Of a DNA stretch of 43,129 bases, positions 16,008 to 23,685 are shown piece by piece. Every line of letters starts with the position of its first letter. Positions within the stretch are counted from its first letter, which is position 1. The notes under the pieces are model-generated. The model worked only from the letters and a program-made list of their open reading frames with translations, made no database searches and had not been told where the DNA came from. Position numbers and translations under genes: made by a program. Where the stretch lies: NCBI GenBank assembly GCA_945901795.1, contig CAMDLP010000024.1:1-43129 (forward strand). Direction: 5' to 3'. This stretch comes from Akkermansia muciniphila (GTDB taxonomy: Bacteria; Verrucomicrobiota; Verrucomicrobiia; Verrucomicrobiales; Akkermansiaceae).

Positions 16008-16364
16008 ATGAACCCAGTGATCCATCTTTCCTCAGTTGCCGCCGCCCTCGGACTGGCCTCCTGCGCGACAGTCAGCAAAGTCGGCCAAGGGTCGATGGCC
16101 TTCGCCTCCGCCGCCACCGGCAAGGTTTCCCGGCTTTCGAAAATGGCCGCTAACACGATCAACCCGCCCGGAGTGAAAGTCGTCGAGGTGAGGGAAAAGG
16201 ATCTGAAAGAAATGCCCACCGGCCACGAAAAGGCGCTTGCGTTTGAAAACACTCGCAAGCGCGGCTTCTGGTTCTTCAACGGTCCGGTGGACTTCACCGA
16301 ACCCAGCTTGCCGCTGCCCGGTGGCGAGACGGACGGCAGCCTTTTACCGCCGAAAACCCCTTGA
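16008..16364 (+). CDS. Small putative lipoprotein
   Basis: This 118-aa protein has a lipoprotein signal peptide (MNPVIHLSSVAAALGLASC, lipobox GLASC). The mature part is short, with a polar segment (VKVVEVREKDLKEMPTGHEK) and an aromatic patch (RGFWFFNGPVDF). ATG 16008 is chosen because it puts the signal peptide at the N-terminus; an ATG at 15951 would place a non-hydrophobic 19-residue leader in front. I do not recognise the family. It precedes the D,D-carboxypeptidase gene closely, so an envelope role is likely. Confidence 0.6.
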   Translation: MNPVIHLSSVAAALGLASCATVSKVGQGSMAFASAATGKVSRLSKMAANTINPPGVKVVEVREKDLKEMPTGHEKALAFENTRKRGFWFFNGPVDFTEPSLPLPGGETDGSLLPPKTP

Positions 16365-16432
16365 TCCAAGGATTCGTGCGAACCCCACATTCCCGGCTTG
16401 AAGCCCGCGCGCTGATGAGAATGATCCCCCGC

Positions 16433-17332
16433 ATGTCACGGTTTCTTTGCGCCCGCCTTTTCGCACTCGCCTTCACCGGTGCGCTGATTACTTCCTGCGG
16501 TGGAAATCCTCCGCCTCGCCCCCCCAGAGCGATCCCCGCCGCCGGGGCCGGCCAACCGGTCCACGTCGCCGCCATTCCCAAAAACGCCCCGCCTCCGGTC
16601 GTCGCCCAAAGCGCCATCGTCATCGACGTCGTCAGCGGCCGCGTCCTCTACGCGAAAAACGCCGATGTCCCCCGCGCCGTCGCCAGCACCCAGAAAATCG
16701 TCACCGCACTCTGCGTCCTCGATGCCGGCAATCTCGACAAGCCCGTCACCATCCAGTCCATCGACGGTGCCTGTGAGCCGACCAATCTCAATCTCAAACC
16801 TGGCGACGTCTATCCCCGCCGCGAGTTGACCAAGGTGCTGATGGTGAAAAGCGCCAACGACGTCGCCCGCGCCCTCGCCCGCGATGTCGGCGGCAGCCAG
16901 GAATCCTTCGCCGTCCTCATGAACCAGAAGGCCGCCTCGCTCGGCATGAGAAACTCGAATTTCATCAACCCTAACGGCCTCCCGAACCCCGGCCAATATT
17001 CGACCGCGCGCGACATGGCCATCGCCGCCCGCGCCGCCTACCGCAGCCCGCTGATCCGCTCCTTCACTGCTACCAAATCCTTCACCTTCCGCTTCAACGA
17101 CGGCCGCACCCGCTTCATCGAGAACACCAACCGCCTGCTCAAAACCGTCCCCTACTGCGACGGCTTGAAAACCGGCACCACCAACGCCGCCGGTCGTTGC
17201 CTCGTCTGCAGCGGTTCGCTCAACGGCCGCTCCGTTATCGTCGTCGTCCTGAAATCCACCACGCCTAACGTCTGGAAAGACTCCAGCAAACTGCTCGCCT
17301 GGGCGCTCGAACGCCCCGCTTCCGGCTCCTAA
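16433..17332 (+). CDS. D-alanyl-D-alanine carboxypeptidase (PBP, peptidase S11)
   Basis: A low-molecular-weight penicillin-binding protein that trims the terminal D-Ala of peptidoglycan stem peptides. The three active-site motifs are visible: SxxK as STQK (in AVASTQKIVTAL), SxN as SAN (in MVKSANDVARAL) and KTG (in GLKTGTTNAAGR). The N-terminus has a signal with lipobox (FTGALITSCGG), followed by a Pro-rich linker, so it is probably a lipoprotein anchored to a membrane. There is no C-terminal amphipathic membrane anchor of the PBP5 type. Upstream ATG codons at 16415 and 16421 are alternative starts; 16433 gives the cleanest signal. bioF follows after 19 bases. Confidence 0.87.
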   Translation: MSRFLCARLFALAFTGALITSCGGNPPPRPPRAIPAAGAGQPVHVAAIPKNAPPPVVAQSAIVIDVVSGRVLYAKNADVPRAVASTQKIVTALCVLDAGNLDKPVTIQSIDGACEPTNLNLKPGDVYPRRELTKVLMVKSANDVARALARDVGGSQESFAVLMNQKAASLGMRNSNFINPNGLPNPGQYSTARDMAIAARAAYRSPLIRSFTATKSFTFRFNDGRTRFIENTNRLLKTVPYCDGLKTGTTNAAGRCLVCSGSLNGRSVIVVVLKSTTPNVWKDSSKLLAWALERPASGS

Positions 17333-17351
17333 CCGGCCTCCCCCGCCCCGC

Positions 17352-18482
17352 ATGCACAGCCCCGCCGAGTCCCTCCGCCAACTTGCGGCCGAGGGCTTGC
17401 TGCGTGGCCAGCGCCAGCTCGACTCACCCACCGGCCCGCAAGTCGTCCGCGAGGGCCGCACGCTCTGGAACTTCGCTTCCAACGACTACCTCGGCCTCGC
17501 CCGCCACCCGGAAATCGAGGCCGCGTTGATCGAAGGCGTGCAGCGCTACGGCGCCGGCGCCGCCGCCTCCCGCCTCGTCTGCGGAACCCTGCCGCCACAC
17601 CGACTGCTAGAAGAGGCGCTCGCCGCCGCGAAACAAGCCGAAGCCGCGCTCACCTTCTCCTCCGGCTTCGCCACCGCGCTCGGCGTCATCCCAGCCGTCG
17701 TCGGGAAAGCCGACTTCGTCATCCTCGACAAGCTTTCCCACGCCTGCCTCGTCGATGCCGCCCGCCTCTCCGGCGCCACGATCCGCGTCTTCCCCCACAA
17801 CGATCTCGGAAAGTTAGAACGCCTTCTAATTTCCTGCCGTGAGAAAGCCCCCGCCGCCCGCATCCTCGTCGCCACCGAATCCGTCTTTAGCATGGACGGC
17901 GACCTCTGCCCGCTCCGCGAAATCGTCAATCTGACAGAAGCCCACGACGCCCTGCTCCTGCTCGATGAAGCCCACGGCTTCGGCGTCCTCGGCGAGCACG
18001 GCATGGGCCTCGCCGAGCAGGAAAACCTCCAACACCGCCTCACCTTCCAGATGGGCACGCTCAGCAAAGCCGCCGGCCTGTCAGGCGGCTACCTCGCCGC
18101 CTCCCGCGACTGGATCGACCTCCTCACCAACCGCGCCCGCTCGTTCATTTACTCCACCGCGCCGCCACCCGCCCTAGCCCACGCCGCCATCGCCTCGCTC
18201 ACACTCATCCGCTCCGCCGAAGGCAAAGCACTCCGGGCGCAGCTCCAACAAAATGTCGCCCGCATTTCCACCGGAAGCACGCCCATCGTCCCCAAGCTGC
18301 TAGGCAGCAACGAAGCAGCCCTCGCCGCCGCCTCGGCACTGGAGCAAGCCGGTTTCCTCGTCCCCGCCATCCGCTATCCCACCGTTCCCCGCGGCACCGC
18401 GCGCCTGCGCATCAGCCTCTCGGCCACTCATCCGCCCGAAGCCGTCCACCTGTTGGCCCGAAACCTCACCCCCACCGAATAA
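17352..18482 (+). CDS. bioF: 8-amino-7-oxononanoate synthase
   Basis: BioF condenses pimeloyl-CoA or pimeloyl-ACP with L-alanine, the first committed step of biotin ring assembly. The 376-aa protein is a PLP enzyme of the alpha-oxoamine synthase family: NFASNDYLGLARHPE and YGAGAAASRLVCG at the N-terminus, DEAHGFGVLGEHG as PLP-facing strand and GTLSKAAGLSGGY with the Schiff-base lysine (about residue 239). Length is normal. No other bio gene is adjacent, so biotin synthesis is split over the genome. Alternatives in the same family (KBL, SPT) are less likely because of the ASRLVCGT and DEAHG context. Confidence 0.87.
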   Translation: MHSPAESLRQLAAEGLLRGQRQLDSPTGPQVVREGRTLWNFASNDYLGLARHPEIEAALIEGVQRYGAGAAASRLVCGTLPPHRLLEEALAAAKQAEAALTFSSGFATALGVIPAVVGKADFVILDKLSHACLVDAARLSGATIRVFPHNDLGKLERLLISCREKAPAARILVATESVFSMDGDLCPLREIVNLTEAHDALLLLDEAHGFGVLGEHGMGLAEQENLQHRLTFQMGTLSKAAGLSGGYLAASRDWIDLLTNRARSFIYSTAPPPALAHAAIASLTLIRSAEGKALRAQLQQNVARISTGSTPIVPKLLGSNEAALAAASALEQAGFLVPAIRYPTVPRGTARLRISLSATHPPEAVHLLARNLTPTE

Positions 18483-18680
18483 ACAAACCTGCGTTTGATG
18501 AAACTTGCTCAAACCTACCGTCCAGTCCCAAACCGCGGGATCCCAGCCAAGCCGATTCCCTCGATCTCCGCAAAGCCCACCGCCTTCCCATCTGGATTTA
18601 CCTTGCGACTCCTCCCCAGGAAGATTGGAATTATTCCGATGAACGTTCAACCCAGAATCACGCCCTTCCATGCCGCATTT

Positions 18681-18729
18681 GCCGTAATTATACGGCGTGA
18701 TGCATTTGCGAGACAAATACGGCGTGATG
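18681..18729. repeat. Palindrome and direct repeats in gene-free stretch
   Basis: In the 310-base gap between bioF and the HEAT remnant (18483-18792) there is a perfect hairpin GCCGTA-ATTA-TACGGC (18681-18696), a 13-base direct repeat ATACGGCGTGATG at 18690-18702 and 18717-18729 (27 bases apart), and between them an ATTTG/CAAAT inverted pair. It could be an operator for a regulator or a footprint of a mobile element. I see no convincing gene in the remainder. Confidence 0.45.
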
Positions 18730-18792
18730 TTCAATAACACTGTTGGCTCAAAAAGAAGAAAAAATCAGCCAGTGAGGGGCTAGAATACTGGG

Positions 18793-19163
18793 TTGATTCG
18801 GAAAAAATTTCCATGTATGATCAGGGCATGGTACTGGGCGGCACAGGGTTGCCTGATTCTCGGCCAAGCGGCAGCTCCTGCGACTGAATCGTTAGTAAAA
18901 CTCCTCACTGATCCCAACTCGGCCGTCCGGGTGGCCGCTGCCCATGCCTTGGCTTTACTCGGCCGTCGCGAGCAGGCGGTGGCGGCCATTATCGCCGAGC
19001 TCGACCGCACCACAGATGATTACGTCAGCTTGAACGCGGTCAACGCGCTCACTCATATCGACGCTCTATCCACCATTCCCGATGCCTGGGTGACCCGGAT
19101 TCTGGCCGAGGCAATAAATCCAGCGAATACCTGCGACGCACCGCCGAGCGCCTGGCCAAGTAA
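18793..19163 (+). pseudogene. HEAT-repeat C-terminus of a sulfatase-like protein, truncated and frameshifted
   Basis: The stretch reads MIRAWYWAAQGCLILGQAA, then LVKLLTDPNSAVRVAAAHAL and LNAVNALTHIDALSTIPDAW: HEAT-type repeats like those after the catalytic domain of Verrucomicrobia and Planctomycetes arylsulfatases. The catalytic N-terminus is missing. Near 19110 the frame is broken: in the main frame RILAEA runs into random sequence, whereas one shifted frame gives NKSSEYLRRTAERLAK and a stop at 19161-19163, a sensible natural C-terminus. So the gene was truncated at the 5' end and carries a one-base frameshift. The sulfatase origin is an inference from the HEAT pattern. Confidence 0.6.
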
Positions 19164-19176
19164 CCCGACCGTCATT

Positions 19177-19794
19177 CTAACGAACGGATGCAGCGAGCGG
19201 GCAAGGAATCGCGATAACCTGCATTCCCGCACTCTGCGCGGCAATGATCCCGGCGGGAGCGTCTTCGAGTGCTAGGCATTTTGAAGGCTCGACGCCGAGT
19301 AATTTAGCAGCTTTGAGAAAAATATCAGGCGCGGGTTTGCCATGCACCACGTCATCCGCGGTCACCACCTCGTCGAACCAATCGGAAATCCCGACGATCT
19401 TGAGCGTCTTCTCGATTACAAAGCGGCTACCACCCGTGGCGATCGCCATCGGCATCTTGCCGCGGAGGCTTTCGGCGAATTCGGCCACTTCCTCGATCAA
19501 TGTCACCCGGTCCAGTCGCTTCAGGAAAAACTCCCGCTTTGCCAATGCCACAGCGGCGGGATCAAGCCGCAGGTCGTATTCGTCATTGAGCTCCACCACG
19601 ATGTCCAACGTCGGCCGGCCGCCCATCGCGAAGAACACGTCTTCCTTGAAAATTCCCCCGGCACCGTAAAGCGCGAGCGCGTCGCACCAGGCTTCGAAGT
19701 GGGCCGGCATCGAGTCCACGAGCGTCCCGTCGCAGTCGAAAATCGCAGCATCAAAACCTTTGGAGGGGAACAGGAAAGGACCGATATTTGCCAT
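19177..19794 (-). CDS. HAD-superfamily hydrolase (beta-phosphoglucomutase-like)
   Basis: This 205-aa protein has the HAD motif I AAIFDCDGTLVDSMPAHF (nucleophile Asp about residue 17), motif II in AIATGGSRFVIEK, motif III lysine in VHGKPAPDIFL, and motif IV LALEDAPAGIIAA. The cap lies between motifs I and II, as in subclass I enzymes such as beta-phosphoglucomutase and phosphoglycolate phosphatase. The D-x-D-G-T/D-S pattern fits the sugar-phosphate branch, but the substrate cannot be read. Start ATG 19794 is chosen; upstream the frame continues without conservation. It is convergent with the HEAT remnant and lies after the UDP-glucose pyrophosphorylase gene by 108 bases, same strand, which hints at sugar-phosphate metabolism. 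Confidence 0.82.
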   Translation of the reverse strand: MANIGPFLFPSKGFDAAIFDCDGTLVDSMPAHFEAWCDALALYGAGGIFKEDVFFAMGGRPTLDIVVELNDEYDLRLDPAAVALAKREFFLKRLDRVTLIEEVAEFAESLRGKMPMAIATGGSRFVIEKTLKIVGISDWFDEVVTADDVVHGKPAPDIFLKAAKLLGVEPSKCLALEDAPAGIIAAQSAGMQVIAIPCPLAASVR

Positions 19795-19902
19795 GTGCGC
19801 GCACCGCTTAGATCCAGAATCCGGATGACGCAAGAGCGGTGATGAATAAAAAATCACGCGTTCTCAGGAGTGCCGATTTGATCACTCCGAGATGAATGGT
19901 AT

Positions 19903-21294
19903 TCATAAATTGACCACCTGATCCTTGTAAACGCCGGGTTGCACGGTCTTGGGTTCCGCCGAGGTGTTGGCAAACTCGACCTTGCCCTCGATCACCACGC
20001 CCGGAGCAAACCGGATTGGGCCGCTGACTTTCAATGTGTCGCAGCCGATCAACCCCGGCACGCCGAGTGCCTCGATTTGATCTACCAGCTTGTATTCGTC
20101 CGAAAGTAAAATCACCGGCGGCACCCCGTTCCGCGAGGCGGTGAGGCGGACCTGACCGTCGTCCAGCACTTCGTAAGCATCGGACCGCAGCGCCAGCAAG
20201 TCGCCCGTCGTCTTCACCGGCGCGAAACGACTGCGCGGCACGTCGATCGCCGCCGCGCCTTCGAAGCACTCGATCGCCGCGCCCATCGCACTTTCCAACT
20301 GCACCACCGCCGTCGATTTCTTGTCGCGCGGATCGACGGTCTTGTTGTTGCGGATCATCGGCAGCGGCAGCACGCCGGAGTCGGCGGCGAGCTGTTCCTT
20401 GAGCAGGTCGAGACGCAGCCACAGGCTGTTGGTGTTGAAATAGCGGTGGCGGTCGATGTCTTGGAACGCGTCCATATTGACCTGCGGGCATTGCGCCACT
20501 TCGCGCAATAGTAAGCGACCGTCCGCCTTCCTAACTGCAAGATGACCGCCCTTGCGATCCGCCGCCGTCCGCCGCGTGACCTCCATCAGGAACGGCGCGT
20601 TGGATTTAGCGAAATAATCCAGGATCGCTGGATCGAGGATCGCGCCGAGATTGTCAGAGTTAGAAACAAACGCGTATTTGACGCCCTCCGCCAGCAGGCG
20701 GTCCAGCCATCCGCTGCCGACCAGTGCCGGATAGAGATCGCCATGGCCCGGCGGGCACCATTCCTGATCCGGGTCCGCCGGCCACTCCACCGGGAGAAAC
20801 GTCGCAGCGTCGATCTTTGGTATCTGATTCTGCATCATCTCCACCTCCGACGCGTCCGCCAGCGCCTGCGCCCGGTATTTTTCCAGATGCGCCAGCGTGT
20901 CCTCGCTGGTGCTGAAACTGTTCATCAAGAGCAAGCGCACGTTCGCCCCGCTGGATTTGCGAAGGTCCACGATCTGCCGCACCATCAGGTCGAGGAAGTT
21001 CACTCCGTCCCGAACGGATAGAAGGCTCTTGGGCCCCCGCAAACCCATGCCAGTACCGAGGCCGCCGTTGAGTTTGATCACCACCGCCTGCGACAGCAGC
21101 GCCGCATCGGCCGCGCCGGTCGAGGCGATTTCCTCGGACGAAACCAGTCCTTCCGCCGGAGAAATCGTCTCCTCGGGAATCATCCCCGTCTCGTTGCGAA
21201 GCAGCGCCTCGTAGTTTCTGCGGAAGGCACGGATGACGGCATCGCCCATTCCTGATGCGATCATCTTGGTCTCGAAAGCGGCGAAGTTTCCCAT
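19903..21294 (-). CDS. UTP--glucose-1-phosphate uridylyltransferase (eukaryote-type UDPGP family)
   Basis: This enzyme makes UDP-glucose from UTP and glucose 1-phosphate for glycans and glycogen-like polymers. The 463-aa protein has the UDPGP signature KLNGGLGTGMGLRGPKSLL near residue 75, VSNSDNLGAILDPAI near the nucleotide site, and FNTNSLWLRLDLL; the C-terminus forms the left-handed beta-helix type end. It belongs to the eukaryote-like family rather than GalU, as often seen in Planctomycetes and Verrucomicrobia. UDP-N-acetylhexosamine or other sugars remain possible substrates in this superfamily. Start ATG 21294 with a weak Shine-Dalgarno. The HAD hydrolase gene follows. Confidence 0.88.
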   Translation of the reverse strand: MGNFAAFETKMIASGMGDAVIRAFRRNYEALLRNETGMIPEETISPAEGLVSSEEIASTGAADAALLSQAVVIKLNGGLGTGMGLRGPKSLLSVRDGVNFLDLMVRQIVDLRKSSGANVRLLLMNSFSTSEDTLAHLEKYRAQALADASEVEMMQNQIPKIDAATFLPVEWPADPDQEWCPPGHGDLYPALVGSGWLDRLLAEGVKYAFVSNSDNLGAILDPAILDYFAKSNAPFLMEVTRRTAADRKGGHLAVRKADGRLLLREVAQCPQVNMDAFQDIDRHRYFNTNSLWLRLDLLKEQLAADSGVLPLPMIRNNKTVDPRDKKSTAVVQLESAMGAAIECFEGAAAIDVPRSRFAPVKTTGDLLALRSDAYEVLDDGQVRLTASRNGVPPVILLSDEYKLVDQIEALGVPGLIGCDTLKVSGPIRFAPGVVIEGKVEFANTSAEPKTVQPGVYKDQVVNL

Positions 21295-21449
21295 AAGTCT
21301 TAAAAAGTTACGGCACGAACCTGAGTCGAGATGACTTCCCGGTCACGCTGAAAGTCACAAAACAGAAGTGCTTTTGGGGTTGACCGGCAGGCCGCATGAC
21401 TATTGGACGCGGGCGCGCATCTGCCTTATCCTCCGGTCAGTTTCCCCGT

Positions 21450-22346
21450 ATGAAAATTCTCATTCTCTCCCGCAACGCGCAGCTCTACAGCACCGCCGCC
21501 CTTGTCACCGCCGCCGAGGCCCGCGGCCACGAGGTGCGAGTCGTGGATTACCTCCGCTGCTACATGAACATCACCTCGCGCAAGCCGCGGATCTACGTCG
21601 ATGGCGAGGAACTGGTGGCGGACGCCGTCATTCCTCGGATCGCTGCGCGGCATACGTTTTATGGCAACGCCGTCGTCCGGCAGTTCGAGATGATGAATGT
21701 CTTTTCTCTCAATGACTCGGTGGCCATCGCCCGCTCGCGGGACAAGCTGCGCTCGCTCCAGATCCTGGCGAAACGCGGCGTGGGGCTGCCAGTGACCGGC
21801 TTCGCCCACCACACCGAAGCGTCCGGCGAGCTCATCAAAATGTGCGGTGGTGCACCGCTCGTGATAAAACTGCTAGAAGGCACCCAGGGCGTGGGCGTGG
21901 TGCTGGCGGAAACGACCAACGCTGCGGAATCCGTCATCGAGGCGTTCAAGGGGCTGAATGCTAACATCCTGGTCCAGGAATTCATCAAGGAGGCGGAGGG
22001 CGCCGACATCCGCTGCATCGTGGTGGGCGGGAAAGTGGTGGCGTCGATGAAACGCCAAGGCGCGCCCGGCGAGTTCCGCTCGAACCTGCATCGCGGCGGA
22101 ACCTCGGAGAAAGTCAAAATCACCGCCCAGGAACGCGCCGTGGCAATCAGCGCGGCCAAAGCGATGGGCCTGAACGTGGCGGGCGTGGACCTGCTGCGCT
22201 CGAATCACGGCCCGGTGGTGATGGAGGTGAATTCCTCCCCGGGCCTTGAAGGCATCGAGCAGTCGTCCAAAAAGGACGTCGCCGGAATGATCATCGAGTT
22301 CATCGAACGGACGGCGGTGAAGCCGTCCAAATCAACGGACAAGTGA
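21450..22346 (+). CDS. rimK: RimK family ATP-grasp ligase (S6--L-glutamate ligase-like)
   Basis: RimK adds glutamate residues to the C-terminus of ribosomal protein S6 in E. coli. The 298-aa protein has the RimK N-terminus [20 protein letters not shown], the ATP-grasp core [14 protein letters not shown] and [19 protein letters not shown], and the catalytic end [20 protein letters not shown]. Length is normal. ATG 21450 gives the canonical start. The gene converges with purC (four bases between the stops) and is divergent from the UDPGP gene. A DUF785/RimB-type zinc-protease-like gene, which usually accompanies rimK, is 11.5 kb away at 9321. Target specificity within the RimK family cannot be settled from sequence. 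Confidence 0.9.
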   Translation: MKILILSRNAQLYSTAALVTAAEARGHEVRVVDYLRCYMNITSRKPRIYVDGEELVADAVIPRIAARHTFYGNAVVRQFEMMNVFSLNDSVAIARSRDKLRSLQILAKRGVGLPVTGFAHHTEASGELIKMCGGAPLVIKLLEGTQGVGVVLAETTNAAESVIEAFKGLNANILVQEFIKEAEGADIRCIVVGGKVVASMKRQGAPGEFRSNLHRGGTSEKVKITAQERAVAISAAKAMGLNVAGVDLLRSNHGPVVMEVNSSPGLEGIEQSSKKDVAGMIIEFIERTAVKPSKSTDK

Positions 22347-22350
22347 GGGA

Positions 22351-23061
22351 TCAGCCCTGGGCCTTGATGCGGCCGAGGACTTCCTGATAGGCCTCCATCA
22401 CCCCGCCGAGATCGCGGCGGAAGCGGTCCTTGTCCATTTTCTCGCCGGTCTTGAGATCCCATAGACGGCAGCCGTCGGGGCTGATTTCGTCGGCGAGAAC
22501 GATGACAGATGGATCGGAAAGCAGGCGGCCGAACTCGAGCTTGAAGTCGATGAGTTTGAGTCCGCACTTGGCGAAGAAATCGATGAGGATGCCATTCACC
22601 TGGAGGGCGGATTTCCGCAGATGGGCGAGGTCTTCCGGAGTGGCGAGGCCCATTTCGCGGATGTAGTCCTCGTTGATGAGCGGGTCGCCGAGCTCGTCGC
22701 TCTTGTAGGAATACTCGACGATCGGCTGGGAGAAGGCTCGGCCTTCCTCGATGCCGGTGCGCTTGCAGTAGCTGCCGGCGGAGAAGTTGCGGACGATGAC
22801 CTCGACCATGAGGATATCGACTTTTTTGACCTCGACGTTGGTGTCATCGATCTGGCGGACGAAGTGAGTCGGCACGCCGGCCTTTTCCAACATGCCGTAG
22901 ATGAGCGTGCTGATCTCGTTGTTGAGGTGGCCCTTGTTGTCGAAACTGGCCTTCTTTTCGCCGTTGAAGGCGGTGGCGTCGTTCTTGAACTCCATGCGCA
23001 GGGTGTATGGATTCTCGGTGGCCCAGAGACGCTTGGCTTTTCCTTCGTAAAGTGGGGTCAT
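22351..23061 (-). CDS. purC: Phosphoribosylaminoimidazole-succinocarboxamide synthase
   Basis: PurC (SAICAR synthetase) joins aspartate to CAIR in purine synthesis. The 236-aa protein has LYEGKAKRLWATENPYTLRM at the N-terminus, FVRQIDDTNVEVKKVDILMVE with the substrate-binding part, and the signature IDFKLEFGRLLSD followed by EISPDGCRLWDL near the C-terminus. Length and start ATG 23061 are normal. It is convergent with rimK and divergent from the membrane zinc-ribbon gene, with a 135-base gap. No other pur gene is near. Confidence 0.95.
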   Translation of the reverse strand: MTPLYEGKAKRLWATENPYTLRMEFKNDATAFNGEKKASFDNKGHLNNEISTLIYGMLEKAGVPTHFVRQIDDTNVEVKKVDILMVEVIVRNFSAGSYCKRTGIEEGRAFSQPIVEYSYKSDELGDPLINEDYIREMGLATPEDLAHLRKSALQVNGILIDFFAKCGLKLIDFKLEFGRLLSDPSVIVLADEISPDGCRLWDLKTGEKMDKDRFRRDLGGVMEAYQEVLGRIKAQG

Positions 23062-23141
23062 GCGGAAGTCCTAAAACCCCTCCCCGCTCCGGTCAAGAGC
23101 GCTGAATCCGAATGATGAAATGATTGTGAAAATATCGGAAC

Positions 23142-23170
23142 TTGAGAATTGGGGTATTGCATGCTATTCT
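23142..23170 (+). promoter_or_regulatory. Sigma-70-like promoter for the zinc-ribbon membrane protein
   Basis: TTGAGA (23142-23147) and TATTCT (23165-23170) are separated by exactly 17 bases and lie 27 bases upstream of ATG 23197. Each box agrees with the sigma-70 consensus at four or five of six positions. It is the best housekeeping-type promoter I can see in the window; it is a prediction only. Confidence 0.5.
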
Positions 23171-23196
23171 GGATTTCTAGAACCTGCCGCAGCGAA

Positions 23197-23676
23197 ATGA
23201 ACCTTGAAGAACCCTCAGCCAGACACTCCCTGCCGCCTCCCAAGGCGAGGTTTTTGCACGCCCGTTCGCTGCCATCAAAACGGCCGTTCAACGTCGCCGT
23301 GTTCTTCTCGGCGCTGCATTTTTTGGGGCTGATCATGACGGTCACCGCGCTCGTGTTGTTTGTCGCCGAGCCGAGTCCGCTTGCGAGAAATTTCATTCTC
23401 GGCGGGATCGGATTCAGCGTGGTGACCTGGCTGATCGCGTTTTTCAAACGGCGCGCGGGATATTGCCCGCTTTGTAAAGGCACCCCGCTGATCAACTCGG
23501 GAGCCCGCCCCCACTCGCGGGCGAAGCGCATTTTCCCCTTCAGCCACGGAGTGAGCGCCACGCTTTCGATCATCGCCACGCAGACGTTCCGCTGCATGTA
23601 TTGCGGCTCGGATTTCGACTTGCTCAAGACGCCCTCGCATCTTCGCGGGGCCAGGACGGACGCGACCCGCGAGTGA
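23197..23676 (+). CDS. Membrane protein with C-terminal zinc-ribbon
   Basis: This 159-aa protein has two hydrophobic helices (about residues 37-60, ALHFLGLIMTVTALVLFV, and 68-85, FILGGIGFSVVTWLIAFF), then two CxxC knuckles 50 residues apart (CPLC and CMYC), which together probably bind one zinc ion. ATG 23197 is supported by the promoter at 23142-23170. It is a conserved-looking small protein but I do not recognise the family. The end is ten bases from the convergent gene at 23686. Possible roles are a metal- or redox-dependent membrane adaptor, but this is guesswork. Confidence 0.65.
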   Translation: MNLEEPSARHSLPPPKARFLHARSLPSKRPFNVAVFFSALHFLGLIMTVTALVLFVAEPSPLARNFILGGIGFSVVTWLIAFFKRRAGYCPLCKGTPLINSGARPHSRAKRIFPFSHGVSATLSIIATQTFRCMYCGSDFDLLKTPSHLRGARTDATRE

Positions 23677-23685
23677 GCCCGCGCC

